Origin: Xylophilus ampelinus
GTDB lineage: Bacteria; Pseudomonadota; Gammaproteobacteria; Burkholderiales; Burkholderiaceae_C
NCBI RefSeq assembly: GCF_901875635.1
Contig: NZ_CABFMN010000091.1
Coordinates: 1 to 64,000 of the forward strand
Length of the DNA stretch: 64,000 bases
Reading direction: 5' to 3'
The first letter of the stretch is position 1, and each line of letters opens with the position of its first letter. The notes beneath the pieces were generated by a model. It worked only from the letters and a program-made list of their open reading frames with translations, was not told where the DNA came from and ran no database searches. A program made the translations under genes and the position numbers. Shown here piece after piece: positions 49,446 to 56,664 of this stretch.

Positions 49446-50094
49446 GGCTTGGCGTGCCGGCCTTCGCGGGCCGGGGCGTCGGGGCCATCTCGACGCGGCG
49501 ATTGCGCGCGCGCCCTTCGGCATCGGCGTTGGAGGCGACGGCCTGCTCCGAGCCGAAAGCGGCCGCGAACACCGACGAGGACGGCACGCCCTCCTCGATC
49601 AGCGCGCGCGTCACGGTGAGGGCGCGCTGCGCCGACAGCTCCCAGTTGTCGGCGAAGGGCTTGTTGCCGCCGCGCACCTGGCGGTCGTCGGTGAAGCCGC
49701 TCACCATGAGGATGTCGTCGCGCGCCTTGAGGTAGGCAGCCAGCGGCGCCGCCAGGCCCTTGAGCAGTTGCCGGCCCTCGGGCTGCAGCTCGGCCGAGTT
49801 GAGCGCGAACAGCACGCTGCCGCTGATGCCGATGCGGCCGTCGGTCAGCGTCACACGGCCGGCGGCCAGCGGGCCGGCCAGGGCCTCCTCGAGCGTCTTG
49901 CGGCGCTGGACCTCGGCCTGCCGCTGCTGCGTCTCGGTTTCCAGCTTGGCGGCCAGCTCGAGTTGCATGCCCAGTGCGCACACGAGGATCAGCACGAAGG
50001 CGCCGAGCAGCCCGGCCATCAGGTCGCCGAAGACGGCCCAGACCGGCACGTCGGACTCGACGCCGGTCTCGATGTCGATCGCGTCCTGGTGCAT
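49438..50094 (-). CDS. OmpA/MotB-like stator B protein of the DUF802 operon
   Basis: A 218-residue inner-membrane protein. One transmembrane helix at about residues 18-41 contains Asp24 in VFGDLMAGLLGAFVLIL, at the place of the proton-binding Asp of MotB and ZorB. A helical linker follows, then an OmpA peptidoglycan-binding domain (LFALNSAELQPEGRQLLKGL, VSGFTDDRQV, RARNRRVEM). The ATG shares a base with the DUF802 stop. With the DUF802 protein it forms a putative ion-driven stator anchored to the cell wall. Confidence 0.88.
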   Translation of the reverse strand: MHQDAIDIETGVESDVPVWAVFGDLMAGLLGAFVLILVCALGMQLELAAKLETETQQRQAEVQRRKTLEEALAGPLAAGRVTLTDGRIGISGSVLFALNSAELQPEGRQLLKGLAAPLAAYLKARDDILMVSGFTDDRQVRGGNKPFADNWELSAQRALTVTRALIEEGVPSSSVFAAAFGSEQAVASNADAEGRARNRRVEMAPTPRPAKAGTPSRG

Positions 50095-52499
50095 CAGGCC
50101 TCGCTGTCGGCGGTGGCAGCGCTGTCAGCCTGCTCGATGCGCGCCGGCGGCCGTGCCGCGAGCTGCTGCAGGTCGTCGAGGATCTGCTTCTGCGACAGGA
50201 TGCTCAGGTCCACCACCTCGCGCGCCTGCGCGACGTAGTAGGCCAGCTGCTCGTCGCTGCGCGCCATGCTCTTGTCCAGCGCACCTTCGATGCGCTGCAG
50301 GCTGCCGGTGAGGCGCTCGCTCGCCGAACCGAACTGCTCGACCGCGGCGCCGAAGGCTTCGCCCAGGCTCGCGACCTCGACGGCGCTGCCGGTGACCTGC
50401 GCCGACACCGCCGCCAGCCGCTCGCCCTGCGCATCGACCGTCTCGGCGAAGCGACCGCCCTGCGTGTCGATGGTTTCGGCGAAGCGCTCGCCGGCGCGCT
50501 GCAGCACCTCGGACGAGGCGCCGACCAGCGCATCGATGGCCGCACGCTGCTCGGTGGAGGCGTGGTTCACGGCATCGAGCAGCGTGGCCAGCGTTTCGAG
50601 GATGCGGGTGCGCTCCTCCAGCATGGCGTTGTCGCGCACCATGCTGTCGGACAGCTTCTGGCGCAGTTCGGCGATCACCTCGGCGGCGGCGCGCGGCGCC
50701 TGCGCGGCCGTTTCGACCAGGCGGCCGATCTCGGCGATGGTGCCTTGCGCATGGGCTTCGGTCTGGGCCGAGATGTCGCGCGCGGTGCGTGCCAGCGTGT
50801 CGCAGATCTCGGCCTGCTGGCGTGCGGTCTGCGCGCCGGCTTCCTGCCAGCTCGCCTTCAGGCCGTCCGCCAGTTGCGCCAGCGATTGCGCCCAGGCGTC
50901 CAGGCGCTGCGCGTCGCGCGCGGCCAGGGTGGCCTGCAACTCGTCGTGGGCCCGATCGACCGTCTGCAGCAGCGCGGCCGCCTGTTCGCCGAAGCCGCCG
51001 GCCGCGGCGGCCAGCGCCTGCTCGTTGCGCGCCGCCAGCTGCTCGCCGGCGATGCGCTGCGCGTCGAGCGCCTCGCTCCAGCGCTGCGACAGGTGGCCGG
51101 CGATGCCGTCCAGGCGCGCCGCCACGCCCTCGACCAGCGCCGCGGAGCGCTGGCCGAACTGCTCGCTGGCGGTATCGACCGCCGTGCGATGCCCCGCGGC
51201 GGCGCCGTCGACGCTGCGCACCAGCGCGGCCGCCTGCTGCTCGAAGCTCGCCGCTGCCTGGCCGAGGGCCTCGCGCGTGTGCAGGGCCAGCACCTCGCTG
51301 GTTTCGCGCTGCTGGTCCAGGGCACCGCCCCAGGCCTGCGACAGGCGCTCGGCCGTGCCGTCGAGCCGCTGGGCCACGCCGTCTACCAACGCCGCGGAGC
51401 GCTCGTCGAAGCGTTCGGCCACGCCGGCCAGCATGTCGCGCAGTTCGCCGGCCAGCGCCTCGCTGCTGCGCTGGTGGGTGTCCAGCGCGCCCTGCCAGGT
51501 CTGCGCCACGCCGGCGGTGGTGCGATCGAAGCCACTCGTCAGCCCATCGAGCTGGCGCTGGACCGACTGGCCCAGCGTGTCGTGCAGCGCGCCGGTCTCG
51601 CGCGCGATCTGCGCCATGGTGGCCTCGACCACGGGCTGGATGGCGGCGGCCGCGGTCTTCGCGCTGTCGGTGAGGCTGCGCGTGAGCGACCGGTCCACCG
51701 ATTCGGCCAAGGCGGTGTAGGCGCCGGTGGCCTGCGCGTGGAACTCCGACTGGCCGGCGGCCAGTCGCTGGGCCAGCGCCTCGTGCTGCTGCTCCATGCG
51801 TTCCATCAACGTCTGCAACCGGTCCACGATCTGCGGCATGGCGCCGGCCTGCTGCTCCATGAGGCGGAAACCCTGTTCGCGCTGGTGCGCGGCCGAGAAG
51901 GGCCGCAGCGTGGTGGCGATGTGCGCGTCGAGCGCCAGCGCGGCCTGCGCCCGCTCGCGCCTATACAGCGCCGACACCAGGCCCAGCATGGCGGACGCCG
52001 CCACGCCGGCCACCGAGGTGCCGAATGCCAGCCCCAACCCCTGCACCGGCTGCGACAGGGCCGAGCGCATGGCTTGCAGGTCGGTCGTGCCGGCGAGCGC
52101 GGCGCCGGTGCCGTTGAGCGTGACCACCATGCCCAGGAAGGTGCCGAGCATGCCCAGCAGCACCAGCAGGCCGGCCAGGTAAGGCGTCATGGCCGGGCCG
52201 GGCAGCGCCGCGCGCTGGCCTTCGATGCGCAGGCGCACCGCGGGCCGCAGCGACGGGTGCACCGTCTCGAGCCAGGCCGGCAGGCTGGCCGGCGGCGTGG
52301 CGAGGTTGGCCACGGCCTGCGAGAGCGTGGCAGTCGCCTGGCGGAAGCGGTGCAGCTCCAGCGCGCCCATCACGTAGAAGGCGGCGATGACCAGCGTCAC
52401 GGCCAGCGCGAGCAGGTGGCTGCCGAGGTAACCGGCGCCGACCCAGGCGATCACGGCCAGGCCGGCGAGGAATGCGAGAGGAGAAAGGAATCTAGGCAT
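50094..52499 (-). CDS. DUF802 protein: MotA/ExbB/ZorA-like channel with very long coiled-coil tail
   Basis: An 801-residue protein. Hydrophobic helices at about 8-46 (a pair), 106-127 and 153-178 form a MotA/TolQ/ExbB-like core. The hallmark segments are LVLLGMLGTFLGMVVTL (Thr120) and GLGLAFGTSVAGVAASAMLG (Thr161), polar channel positions resembling those of ExbB and ZorA. From about residue 185 to 780 lies an Ala/Gln/Glu-rich helical tail with tandem 84-residue repeats (363-446 and 447-530). The ATG at 52499 overlaps the DUF3348 end. The whole layout resembles ZorA, but no Zorya effector genes are present. Confidence 0.87.
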   Translation of the reverse strand: MPRFLSPLAFLAGLAVIAWVGAGYLGSHLLALAVTLVIAAFYVMGALELHRFRQATATLSQAVANLATPPASLPAWLETVHPSLRPAVRLRIEGQRAALPGPAMTPYLAGLLVLLGMLGTFLGMVVTLNGTGAALAGTTDLQAMRSALSQPVQGLGLAFGTSVAGVAASAMLGLVSALYRRERAQAALALDAHIATTLRPFSAAHQREQGFRLMEQQAGAMPQIVDRLQTLMERMEQQHEALAQRLAAGQSEFHAQATGAYTALAESVDRSLTRSLTDSAKTAAAAIQPVVEATMAQIARETGALHDTLGQSVQRQLDGLTSGFDRTTAGVAQTWQGALDTHQRSSEALAGELRDMLAGVAERFDERSAALVDGVAQRLDGTAERLSQAWGGALDQQRETSEVLALHTREALGQAAASFEQQAAALVRSVDGAAAGHRTAVDTASEQFGQRSAALVEGVAARLDGIAGHLSQRWSEALDAQRIAGEQLAARNEQALAAAAGGFGEQAAALLQTVDRAHDELQATLAARDAQRLDAWAQSLAQLADGLKASWQEAGAQTARQQAEICDTLARTARDISAQTEAHAQGTIAEIGRLVETAAQAPRAAAEVIAELRQKLSDSMVRDNAMLEERTRILETLATLLDAVNHASTEQRAAIDALVGASSEVLQRAGERFAETIDTQGGRFAETVDAQGERLAAVSAQVTGSAVEVASLGEAFGAAVEQFGSASERLTGSLQRIEGALDKSMARSDEQLAYYVAQAREVVDLSILSQKQILDDLQQLAARPPARIEQADSAATADSEA

Positions 52500-53283
52500 G
52501 CGTGAGGGTGATGCCCGGAGCGGGCTGGCGAAGCGCTTCGAGCAGCGCATCGACCGGTTGAAATCGAAAGTCAAGTTCGGCCAGCAGCAGCGCCTGCATG
52601 TCCTGGCAGAAGCCGTCGAGCCAGGCTGTCGCGGGCGGCGCGGGCTCGGCGCGCGATTCGGCCTCGGCAACTGCCTCGGCCGCCGCGCTGCGCAGCCGCT
52701 TGAAATGCGCCTCCAGCGTGGCGGGCACGGTGGCCAGCAAAGTGCGCTCACGCGCATCGAGCACCTGGCTGAGCACCGCCTCGACCGCGGCCAGCCGCGC
52801 CGCCTGAGGCGAACGCGCCGCCAGCCGGCCGCGCAGGCGCGCGCACAGCGCGTCGACACCGGCCTCCATCGCCTGCTGCCGCGTGAGATAGCGCTGGCGG
52901 TAGGGCGCGAAATCCGTGGCCGGCGGCGCGGGCGTCTCGCCGGGCAGCAGCTGGCGTGGCGCGCGGCCGGGCGCGGCACTGAGCACGTTGTCGTCGCGAA
53001 TCGAGTGGGCCAGCGCCTGGCGCAGCGCGACGCATTCACGCGCATCGGCATCGGCCGCCACCTGTCCCGTGCGCGCTGCGGTCCGGGATGCTTCGGTGGC
53101 GGGCGCATTGAGCACCGCCGACAGCGAGATCGCGTCCGTCCAGCCCAGCCAGTGGCTCAGGCGCTCGACGAAGGGCAGGGGCGCCGCCGGCACGGCCGCG
53201 GCGCGTGTTGTGCCTTCGGCCTCGCGCAGCCGCCCGAGCAGGCGGATCAGCGGCGAATCGGCGAAACCTGTGCGCGTGGCCAC
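52492..53283 (-). CDS. DUF3348 protein, first gene of the stator-like operon
   Basis: A 263-residue soluble protein. The GTG at 53283 is preferred because an AAGGA ribosome site lies about 8 nt upstream and it opens into the family start ATRTGFADSPLIRLLGRLRE. Further conserved segments are ERLSHWLGWTDAISLSAVLN, FAPYRQRYLTRQQAMEAGVD and WLDGFCQDMQALLLAELDFR, followed by FQPVDALLEALRQ. The family has no known function and is nearly always followed by DUF802, as here. The gene is divergent from the VOC gene. Confidence 0.8.
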   Translation of the reverse strand: MATRTGFADSPLIRLLGRLREAEGTTRAAAVPAAPLPFVERLSHWLGWTDAISLSAVLNAPATEASRTAARTGQVAADADARECVALRQALAHSIRDDNVLSAAPGRAPRQLLPGETPAPPATDFAPYRQRYLTRQQAMEAGVDALCARLRGRLAARSPQAARLAAVEAVLSQVLDARERTLLATVPATLEAHFKRLRSAAAEAVAEAESRAEPAPPATAWLDGFCQDMQALLLAELDFRFQPVDALLEALRQPAPGITLTHA

Positions 53284-53434
53284 GTGGACGTCCTTGCTCC
53301 CGAGAGAAAAACCGGGCAGTTTAACTGCCGGCCCCTCGCAAGCCCGGGTTCGGCGGCTGTCCGGGCGCCCTGGCGACGGCAACGGATTCCATGCATAGAA
53401 TCGGCCTCCACCGCCCGTCCCGCCTGCGCGAGCA

Positions 53435-53451
53435 GCTATCAATTTCATAGC
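53435..53451 (+). repeat. Intergenic hairpin element, copy D
   Basis: GCTATCAATTTCATAGC is a perfect 5-bp stem with a 7-nt loop, identical to hairpin 1 of copy C except for one loop base. The second hairpin is not recognisable here. It lies in the divergent region between the DUF3348 and VOC genes. Confidence 0.75.
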
Positions 53452-53470
53452 ACCCGAGCCCCTGTCCGCC

Positions 53471-53860
53471 ATGCGCATCGATCACATCGCCCTCTGGACC
53501 GAGGACCTCGCGCGCTGCACCCGCTTCTACGTGCAGTACTTCGGCGCCCAGGCCGGTGCGGGCTACGAGAACAAGGCCAAGGGCTTTCGCTCCTGCTTCC
53601 TGAGCTTCGACGGCGGCGCGCGCATCGAGGCGATGAGCACCGACACCCTGGCGCCGCAGCGCGCGGAGCCCGGCGCCCAGCGCATGGGCTGGACGCACCT
53701 GGCCATCGCGCTGGGTTCGGAAGCGGCGGTCGACGCCCTCACGGCCCGGCTGCGCGGCGACGGCTTTCCCGTGCTCGACGGTCCGCGCCGCACCGGCGAC
53801 GGCTACTACGAGAGCGTGGTGCTGGACCCCGACGGCAACCGCATCGAGATCACGGCCTGA
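53471..53860 (+). CDS. VOC (glyoxalase/bleomycin resistance) family protein
   Basis: A 129-residue vicinal-oxygen-chelate protein with two beta-alpha-beta-beta-beta repeats: IDHIALWTEDLARCTRFYVQ at the start (metal His5) and WTHLAIALGSEAAVDALTAR in the second half (His about 76), ending VVLDPDGNRIEIT with the metal Glu. The metal-ligand pattern is compatible with lactoylglutathione lyase-like or dioxygenase-like chemistry; the reaction is not determined. It is followed after 9 nt by the DM13 gene. Confidence 0.88.
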   Translation: MRIDHIALWTEDLARCTRFYVQYFGAQAGAGYENKAKGFRSCFLSFDGGARIEAMSTDTLAPQRAEPGAQRMGWTHLAIALGSEAAVDALTARLRGDGFPVLDGPRRTGDGYYESVVLDPDGNRIEITA

Positions 53861-53869
53861 GAAGCTCCC

Positions 53870-54361
53870 ATGCCGCGCTGGCTGCTCCCCCTGGCCACGC
53901 ACGCCGCCACGCTGGCGGTGGGCCTGGGCATCGGCACGGCGCTCGGCATCTACTGGCTGCCGATCCTCACGGCGCCGACACCGCCCGCGCCGGCGACGCT
54001 GGCCAGCGCCGGGGCCGAGGCGCTGTACCGCGGCCACTTCCGACGCGACCTGAAGGACAGCGACTGGCTGCACTGGGGCGAGGGCGAGGTGCTGGTGAGC
54101 GCGCGCAGCGTCGCCCTGCGGGGGCGGCTCGCGCCCGGGCCGGACTACAAGCTGTACCTCTCGCCGGCCTTCGTCGAAACCGAGGGCGACTTCCTGCGCC
54201 ACAAGCCGTCGATGCGCCGCGTCGGCGATGTGAAGACCTTCGAGAACTTCATGGTGGCGGTCCCCGAGGGCCTGGACGTGCGCCGCTTCACCACCGTCGT
54301 GGTGTGGTGCGAAACCTTCGGCCAGTTCATCACTGCCGCACGCTATCGGAGCGCCGAATGA
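53870..54361 (+). CDS. DM13 domain membrane-anchored protein
   Basis: A 163-residue protein. One N-terminal transmembrane or signal-anchor helix (about residues 10-32) is followed by a DM13 domain: SDWLHWGEGEVLVSARSVAL, YKLYLSPAFVETEGDF, and the signature VVVWCETFGQFITAARY with a single conserved Cys. DM13 domains are thought to act in redox or electron transfer near the membrane. The stop overlaps the TfoX gene start by 4 nt, so the two are coupled. Confidence 0.8.
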   Translation: MPRWLLPLATHAATLAVGLGIGTALGIYWLPILTAPTPPAPATLASAGAEALYRGHFRRDLKDSDWLHWGEGEVLVSARSVALRGRLAPGPDYKLYLSPAFVETEGDFLRHKPSMRRVGDVKTFENFMVAVPEGLDVRRFTTVVVWCETFGQFITAARYRSAE

Positions 54362-54756
54362 GCCAGTTCACCGATGCCCTGCCCGAACTCTTCGAGTCGC
54401 TCGGCCGCGTGACCATCAAGCGCATGTTCGGCGGGGCCGGCCTGTGGCACGACGGCCTGATGTGCGCGCTGGTGGTGCGCGACACGCTGTACCTCAAAAC
54501 CGACGAGACGACGCGGCCCTGCTTCGATGCGCTTCAGCTCCCGGCCTTCCGCTACGAGCGCGGCGGCAAGGTGATGGAGACCTCGTACCGCCAGCCGCCC
54601 GAGACGGTCTTCGAGGATCGGCAGGAGGCTGCCCTGTGGGTGCGCCGCGCCTACGAGGCGGCCCTGCGCGTGGCCAATGCCAAGCCGGCGCGCACCGCAC
54701 CGCGCAAGCGGGCACCGGCGAAGAAGAAGCCTGCGCGCAAGGCACCCAGGCGCTGA
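54358..54756 (+). CDS. TfoX/Sxy N-terminal domain protein
   Basis: A 132-residue protein with the TfoX N-terminal domain: ELFESLGRVTIKRMFGGAGL, LMCALVVRDTLYLKTDETTR, FRYERGGKVMETSYRQPPET. The C-terminal 30 residues are a Lys/Ala/Pro/Arg-rich basic tail like those of histone H1-like proteins, which suggests nucleic-acid binding. Unlike Sxy/TfoX of Haemophilus it lacks the C-terminal TfoX domain, so a competence role is uncertain. It is convergent with the radical SAM gene. Confidence 0.85.
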   Translation: MSQFTDALPELFESLGRVTIKRMFGGAGLWHDGLMCALVVRDTLYLKTDETTRPCFDALQLPAFRYERGGKVMETSYRQPPETVFEDRQEAALWVRRAYEAALRVANAKPARTAPRKRAPAKKKPARKAPRR

Positions 54757-54799
54757 GCGCGCCCAGAGCCGAAGCGGCCGCCGGCGCTCGGCGCCAGGT

Positions 54800-55894
54800 T
54801 CAGAACAGGCTGCCCTGCCCCTGTGCGCCCGGCGGCCGAAAGGCCGTGAGGTCGTGCGCGATGCGCTCGCGGTTGAAGCCCAGGCGCTGCACCGTCTTCG
54901 CGAAACGCTGCGCGATCAGCTCGGCCCACAGGCCGCTGCCCTTCATGCGGGTGGCGAAGTCGGCGTCGTAGTCCTTGCCGCCGCGCATCTCGCGGATGCG
55001 GGCCATGATGCGCGCCGCGCGCTGCGGGTAGTGCAGTTCGAGCCATTCCTTGAACAGCGGCGCCACCTCCCAGGGCAGGCGGATCACCGTGTAGAAGGCC
55101 GAGCGCGCGCCAGCCTCCCAGGCGGCCTCGAGCACCTGCTCCATGTCTTCGGTGACGAAGGGGATCTGCGGCGCCACGCTCACGCCCACCGGCACGCCCG
55201 CCTCGGCCAGGGTGCGGATGGTGCGCAGGCGCCGGTGCGGCGCGGCGGCACGCGGCTCGAGCTTGCGGGCCAGTTCGCCGTCGAGCGTGGTCACGGTCAC
55301 GTACACCGCGGCGAGGCGCTGCGCGGCCATCGGTGCGATGAGGTCCAGGTCGCGCTCGACGGCGCTGGACTTGGTGACCAGCGCGAAGGGGTGCCGCGCC
55401 TCCTGCAGCACTTCGATCACGGCGCGCGTGAGCCTGAGTTCGCGTTCGATGGGCTGGTAGCAGTCGGTGGCGGTGCCGATGGCGATCTCGGCCGGCCGGT
55501 AGGCGCGCTGGCCGATCTCCTTTCGCAGTACGTCGGCGACGTTGCGCTTGGCGATGAGCTTGGTCTCGAAATCCAGCCCCGGCGACAGGTTGAGGTAGCT
55601 GTGCGTGGGCCGCGCGAAGCAGTAGATGCAGCCGTGCTCGCATCCGCGGTAGGGGTTGAGCGAACGCTCGAAGGGGATGTCGGGCGAGTCGTTGTGGCTG
55701 AGCACCGACTTCACGTCCTCGAAGCGCACCTCGGTGTGCAGCGGTGCGGCCTCCGATGCGCCTTGCGCCTCGTCGTCCATCGTGCCCCAGCCGTCGTCGA
55801 AGTCGTCGCGCACGTCCTTCTCGAAGCGGTGCGCGAGCCGCGAGGCCGCGCCGCGGCCCTTGATCGCGTGCAGGGGAATGTGGGCGTCGGCCAT
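54800..55894 (-). CDS. PA0069-family radical SAM protein (SplB-like)
   Basis: A 364-residue radical SAM enzyme. The iron-sulphur motif is CEHGCIYC (Cys85, Cys89, Cys92) in NPYRGCEHGCIYCFARPTHS. Other conserved parts are IGTATDCYQPIERELRLTRA, LVTKSSAVERDLDLIAPMA and YVTVTTLDGELARKLEPRAA. The ATG at 55894 gives MADAHIPLHAIKGRGAASRL, the family-like start; upstream in-frame codons run through the SOS box. The family is related to spore photoproduct lyase, and damage-inducible control here fits a DNA-repair role, although the substrate is unknown. Confidence 0.88.
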   Translation of the reverse strand: MADAHIPLHAIKGRGAASRLAHRFEKDVRDDFDDGWGTMDDEAQGASEAAPLHTEVRFEDVKSVLSHNDSPDIPFERSLNPYRGCEHGCIYCFARPTHSYLNLSPGLDFETKLIAKRNVADVLRKEIGQRAYRPAEIAIGTATDCYQPIERELRLTRAVIEVLQEARHPFALVTKSSAVERDLDLIAPMAAQRLAAVYVTVTTLDGELARKLEPRAAAPHRRLRTIRTLAEAGVPVGVSVAPQIPFVTEDMEQVLEAAWEAGARSAFYTVIRLPWEVAPLFKEWLELHYPQRAARIMARIREMRGGKDYDADFATRMKGSGLWAELIAQRFAKTVQRLGFNRERIAHDLTAFRPPGAQGQGSLF

Positions 55895-55898
55895 GAAA

Positions 55899-55918
55899 TA
55901 CTGTACATAAAAACAGTA
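55899..55918 (-). promoter_or_regulatory. LexA (SOS) box upstream of the radical SAM gene
   Basis: TACTGTACATAAAAACAGTA contains CTGT-N8-ACAG flanked by TA on both sides, matching the LexA consensus TACTGTATATATATACAGTA in nearly all positions. It is only 4 bp before the start codon and overlaps a possible -10 (TTATGT or TATGTA on the minus strand, 17-18 bp after TTGTGC), so LexA would block transcription directly. Confidence 0.85.
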
Positions 55919-55962
55919 TTTGCTGCTGCACAAACTTTCAGCGACAGGGGTCGCTTGTCATC

Positions 55963-55984
55963 AATTTCTTTGTTGACAGAAATT
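55963..55984. promoter_or_regulatory. Probable autoregulatory operator of the GbsR-type regulator
   Basis: AATTTC and GAAATT form perfect 6-bp arms of a 22-bp palindrome with TTGACA (55973-55978) in its middle. The 18-bp core TTTCTTTGTTGACAGAAA and the following ATTTCG-AA recur upstream of the DCC-protein gene at 56630. The site is 23 bp before the regulator's ATG. Confidence 0.65.
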
Positions 55985-56007
55985 TCGGAAACGATAAGCT
56001 CCAAGCC

Positions 56008-56604
56008 ATGGAACTGACCGATCTGCAACGCAAGTTCGTCCTGCACTGGGGCGAGATGGGCTCGATGTGGGGCGTCAACCGCACCGTCTCGCAGATTCAC
56101 GCCCTGCTCTTCGTGCACGGCAAGCCCCTGCATGCCGAGGAACTGTCCGAGACGCTCAACGTCGCCCGCTCCAACGTGAGCAACAGCCTGAAGGAACTGC
56201 AGGCCTGGAACCTGGTGCGCGTGACCCACATGCTCGGCGACCGGCGCGACTACTTCGAAACCAGCGTCGACGTGTGGGAACTGTTCCGCACCGTCGTGCG
56301 CGAGCGCAAGGAGCGCGAGTTCGATCCCACCACCCGCATGCTGCGCGAGATCGTGGCCCACCCCGACTTCGCCCGCGAGCCGGCCGATGCGCAGGACCGC
56401 ATCCGCGCCACGATGGAACTGATGGCCAAGCTGGGCGCCTGGGCCGACGAAATGCTGCGCCTGTCGCCCGGCACGCTCGACAAGGTGTTGAGCCTGGGCG
56501 CGAGCGTGCAGCGCTTCGTGCGGGGCGACGCCGCGGCGGCACCTGCGGACGGCCGGAAGCCGGGCGAGGACGACCACCTGCAGGGCGGCCTGCCGATGAT
56601 TTGA
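56008..56604 (+). CDS. GbsR/MarR-type transcriptional regulator
   Basis: A 198-residue winged-helix regulator of the GbsR group (COG1510). The N-terminal block QRKFVLHWGEMGSMWGVNRT and the helix-turn-helix HAEELSETLNVARSNVSNSL with KELQAWNLVRVTHMLGDRRD are typical. A long C-terminal helical part serves dimerisation. It is divergent from the SOS-boxed radical SAM gene and codirectional with a four-gene redox-type operon that carries the same palindrome, so it probably represses itself and that operon. The ligand is unknown; family members respond to choline or redox signals. Confidence 0.88.
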   Translation: MELTDLQRKFVLHWGEMGSMWGVNRTVSQIHALLFVHGKPLHAEELSETLNVARSNVSNSLKELQAWNLVRVTHMLGDRRDYFETSVDVWELFRTVVRERKEREFDPTTRMLREIVAHPDFAREPADAQDRIRATMELMAKLGAWADEMLRLSPGTLDKVLSLGASVQRFVRGDAAAAPADGRKPGEDDHLQGGLPMI

Positions 56605-56629
56605 TCCCTCGTGTTTTTTTGCCTCAATA

Positions 56630-56647
56630 TTTCTGTTTTGACTGAAA
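56630..56647. promoter_or_regulatory. Second copy of the GbsR-type operator
   Basis: TTTCTGTTTTGACTGAAA has arms TTTC-GT and AC-GAAA, with TTGACT inside, and is followed by TTTCGAAA. It matches the 55963 site over about 26 bp. It lies 26 bp after the regulator stop and 18 bp before the DCC gene ATG, so regulation of the downstream operon is the likely role. Confidence 0.65.
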
Positions 56648-56664
56648 TTTCGAAAGCATGGACC

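Noticed and set aside
49974..52505. An 843-codon + frame opposite DUF802
   Set aside because: Arg/Gln/Gly-rich shadow of a GC-rich coiled-coil gene; no start context and no domains.
48813..53283. Calling the DUF802 operon a Zorya defence system
   Set aside because: No ZorC, ZorD helicase, ZorE nuclease or type III partner genes are adjacent, and DUF3348/DUF2894 are not known Zorya components.
53870..54756. Natural competence locus because of TfoX and DM13
   Set aside because: Only the N-terminal TfoX domain is present and no com or pil genes are nearby.
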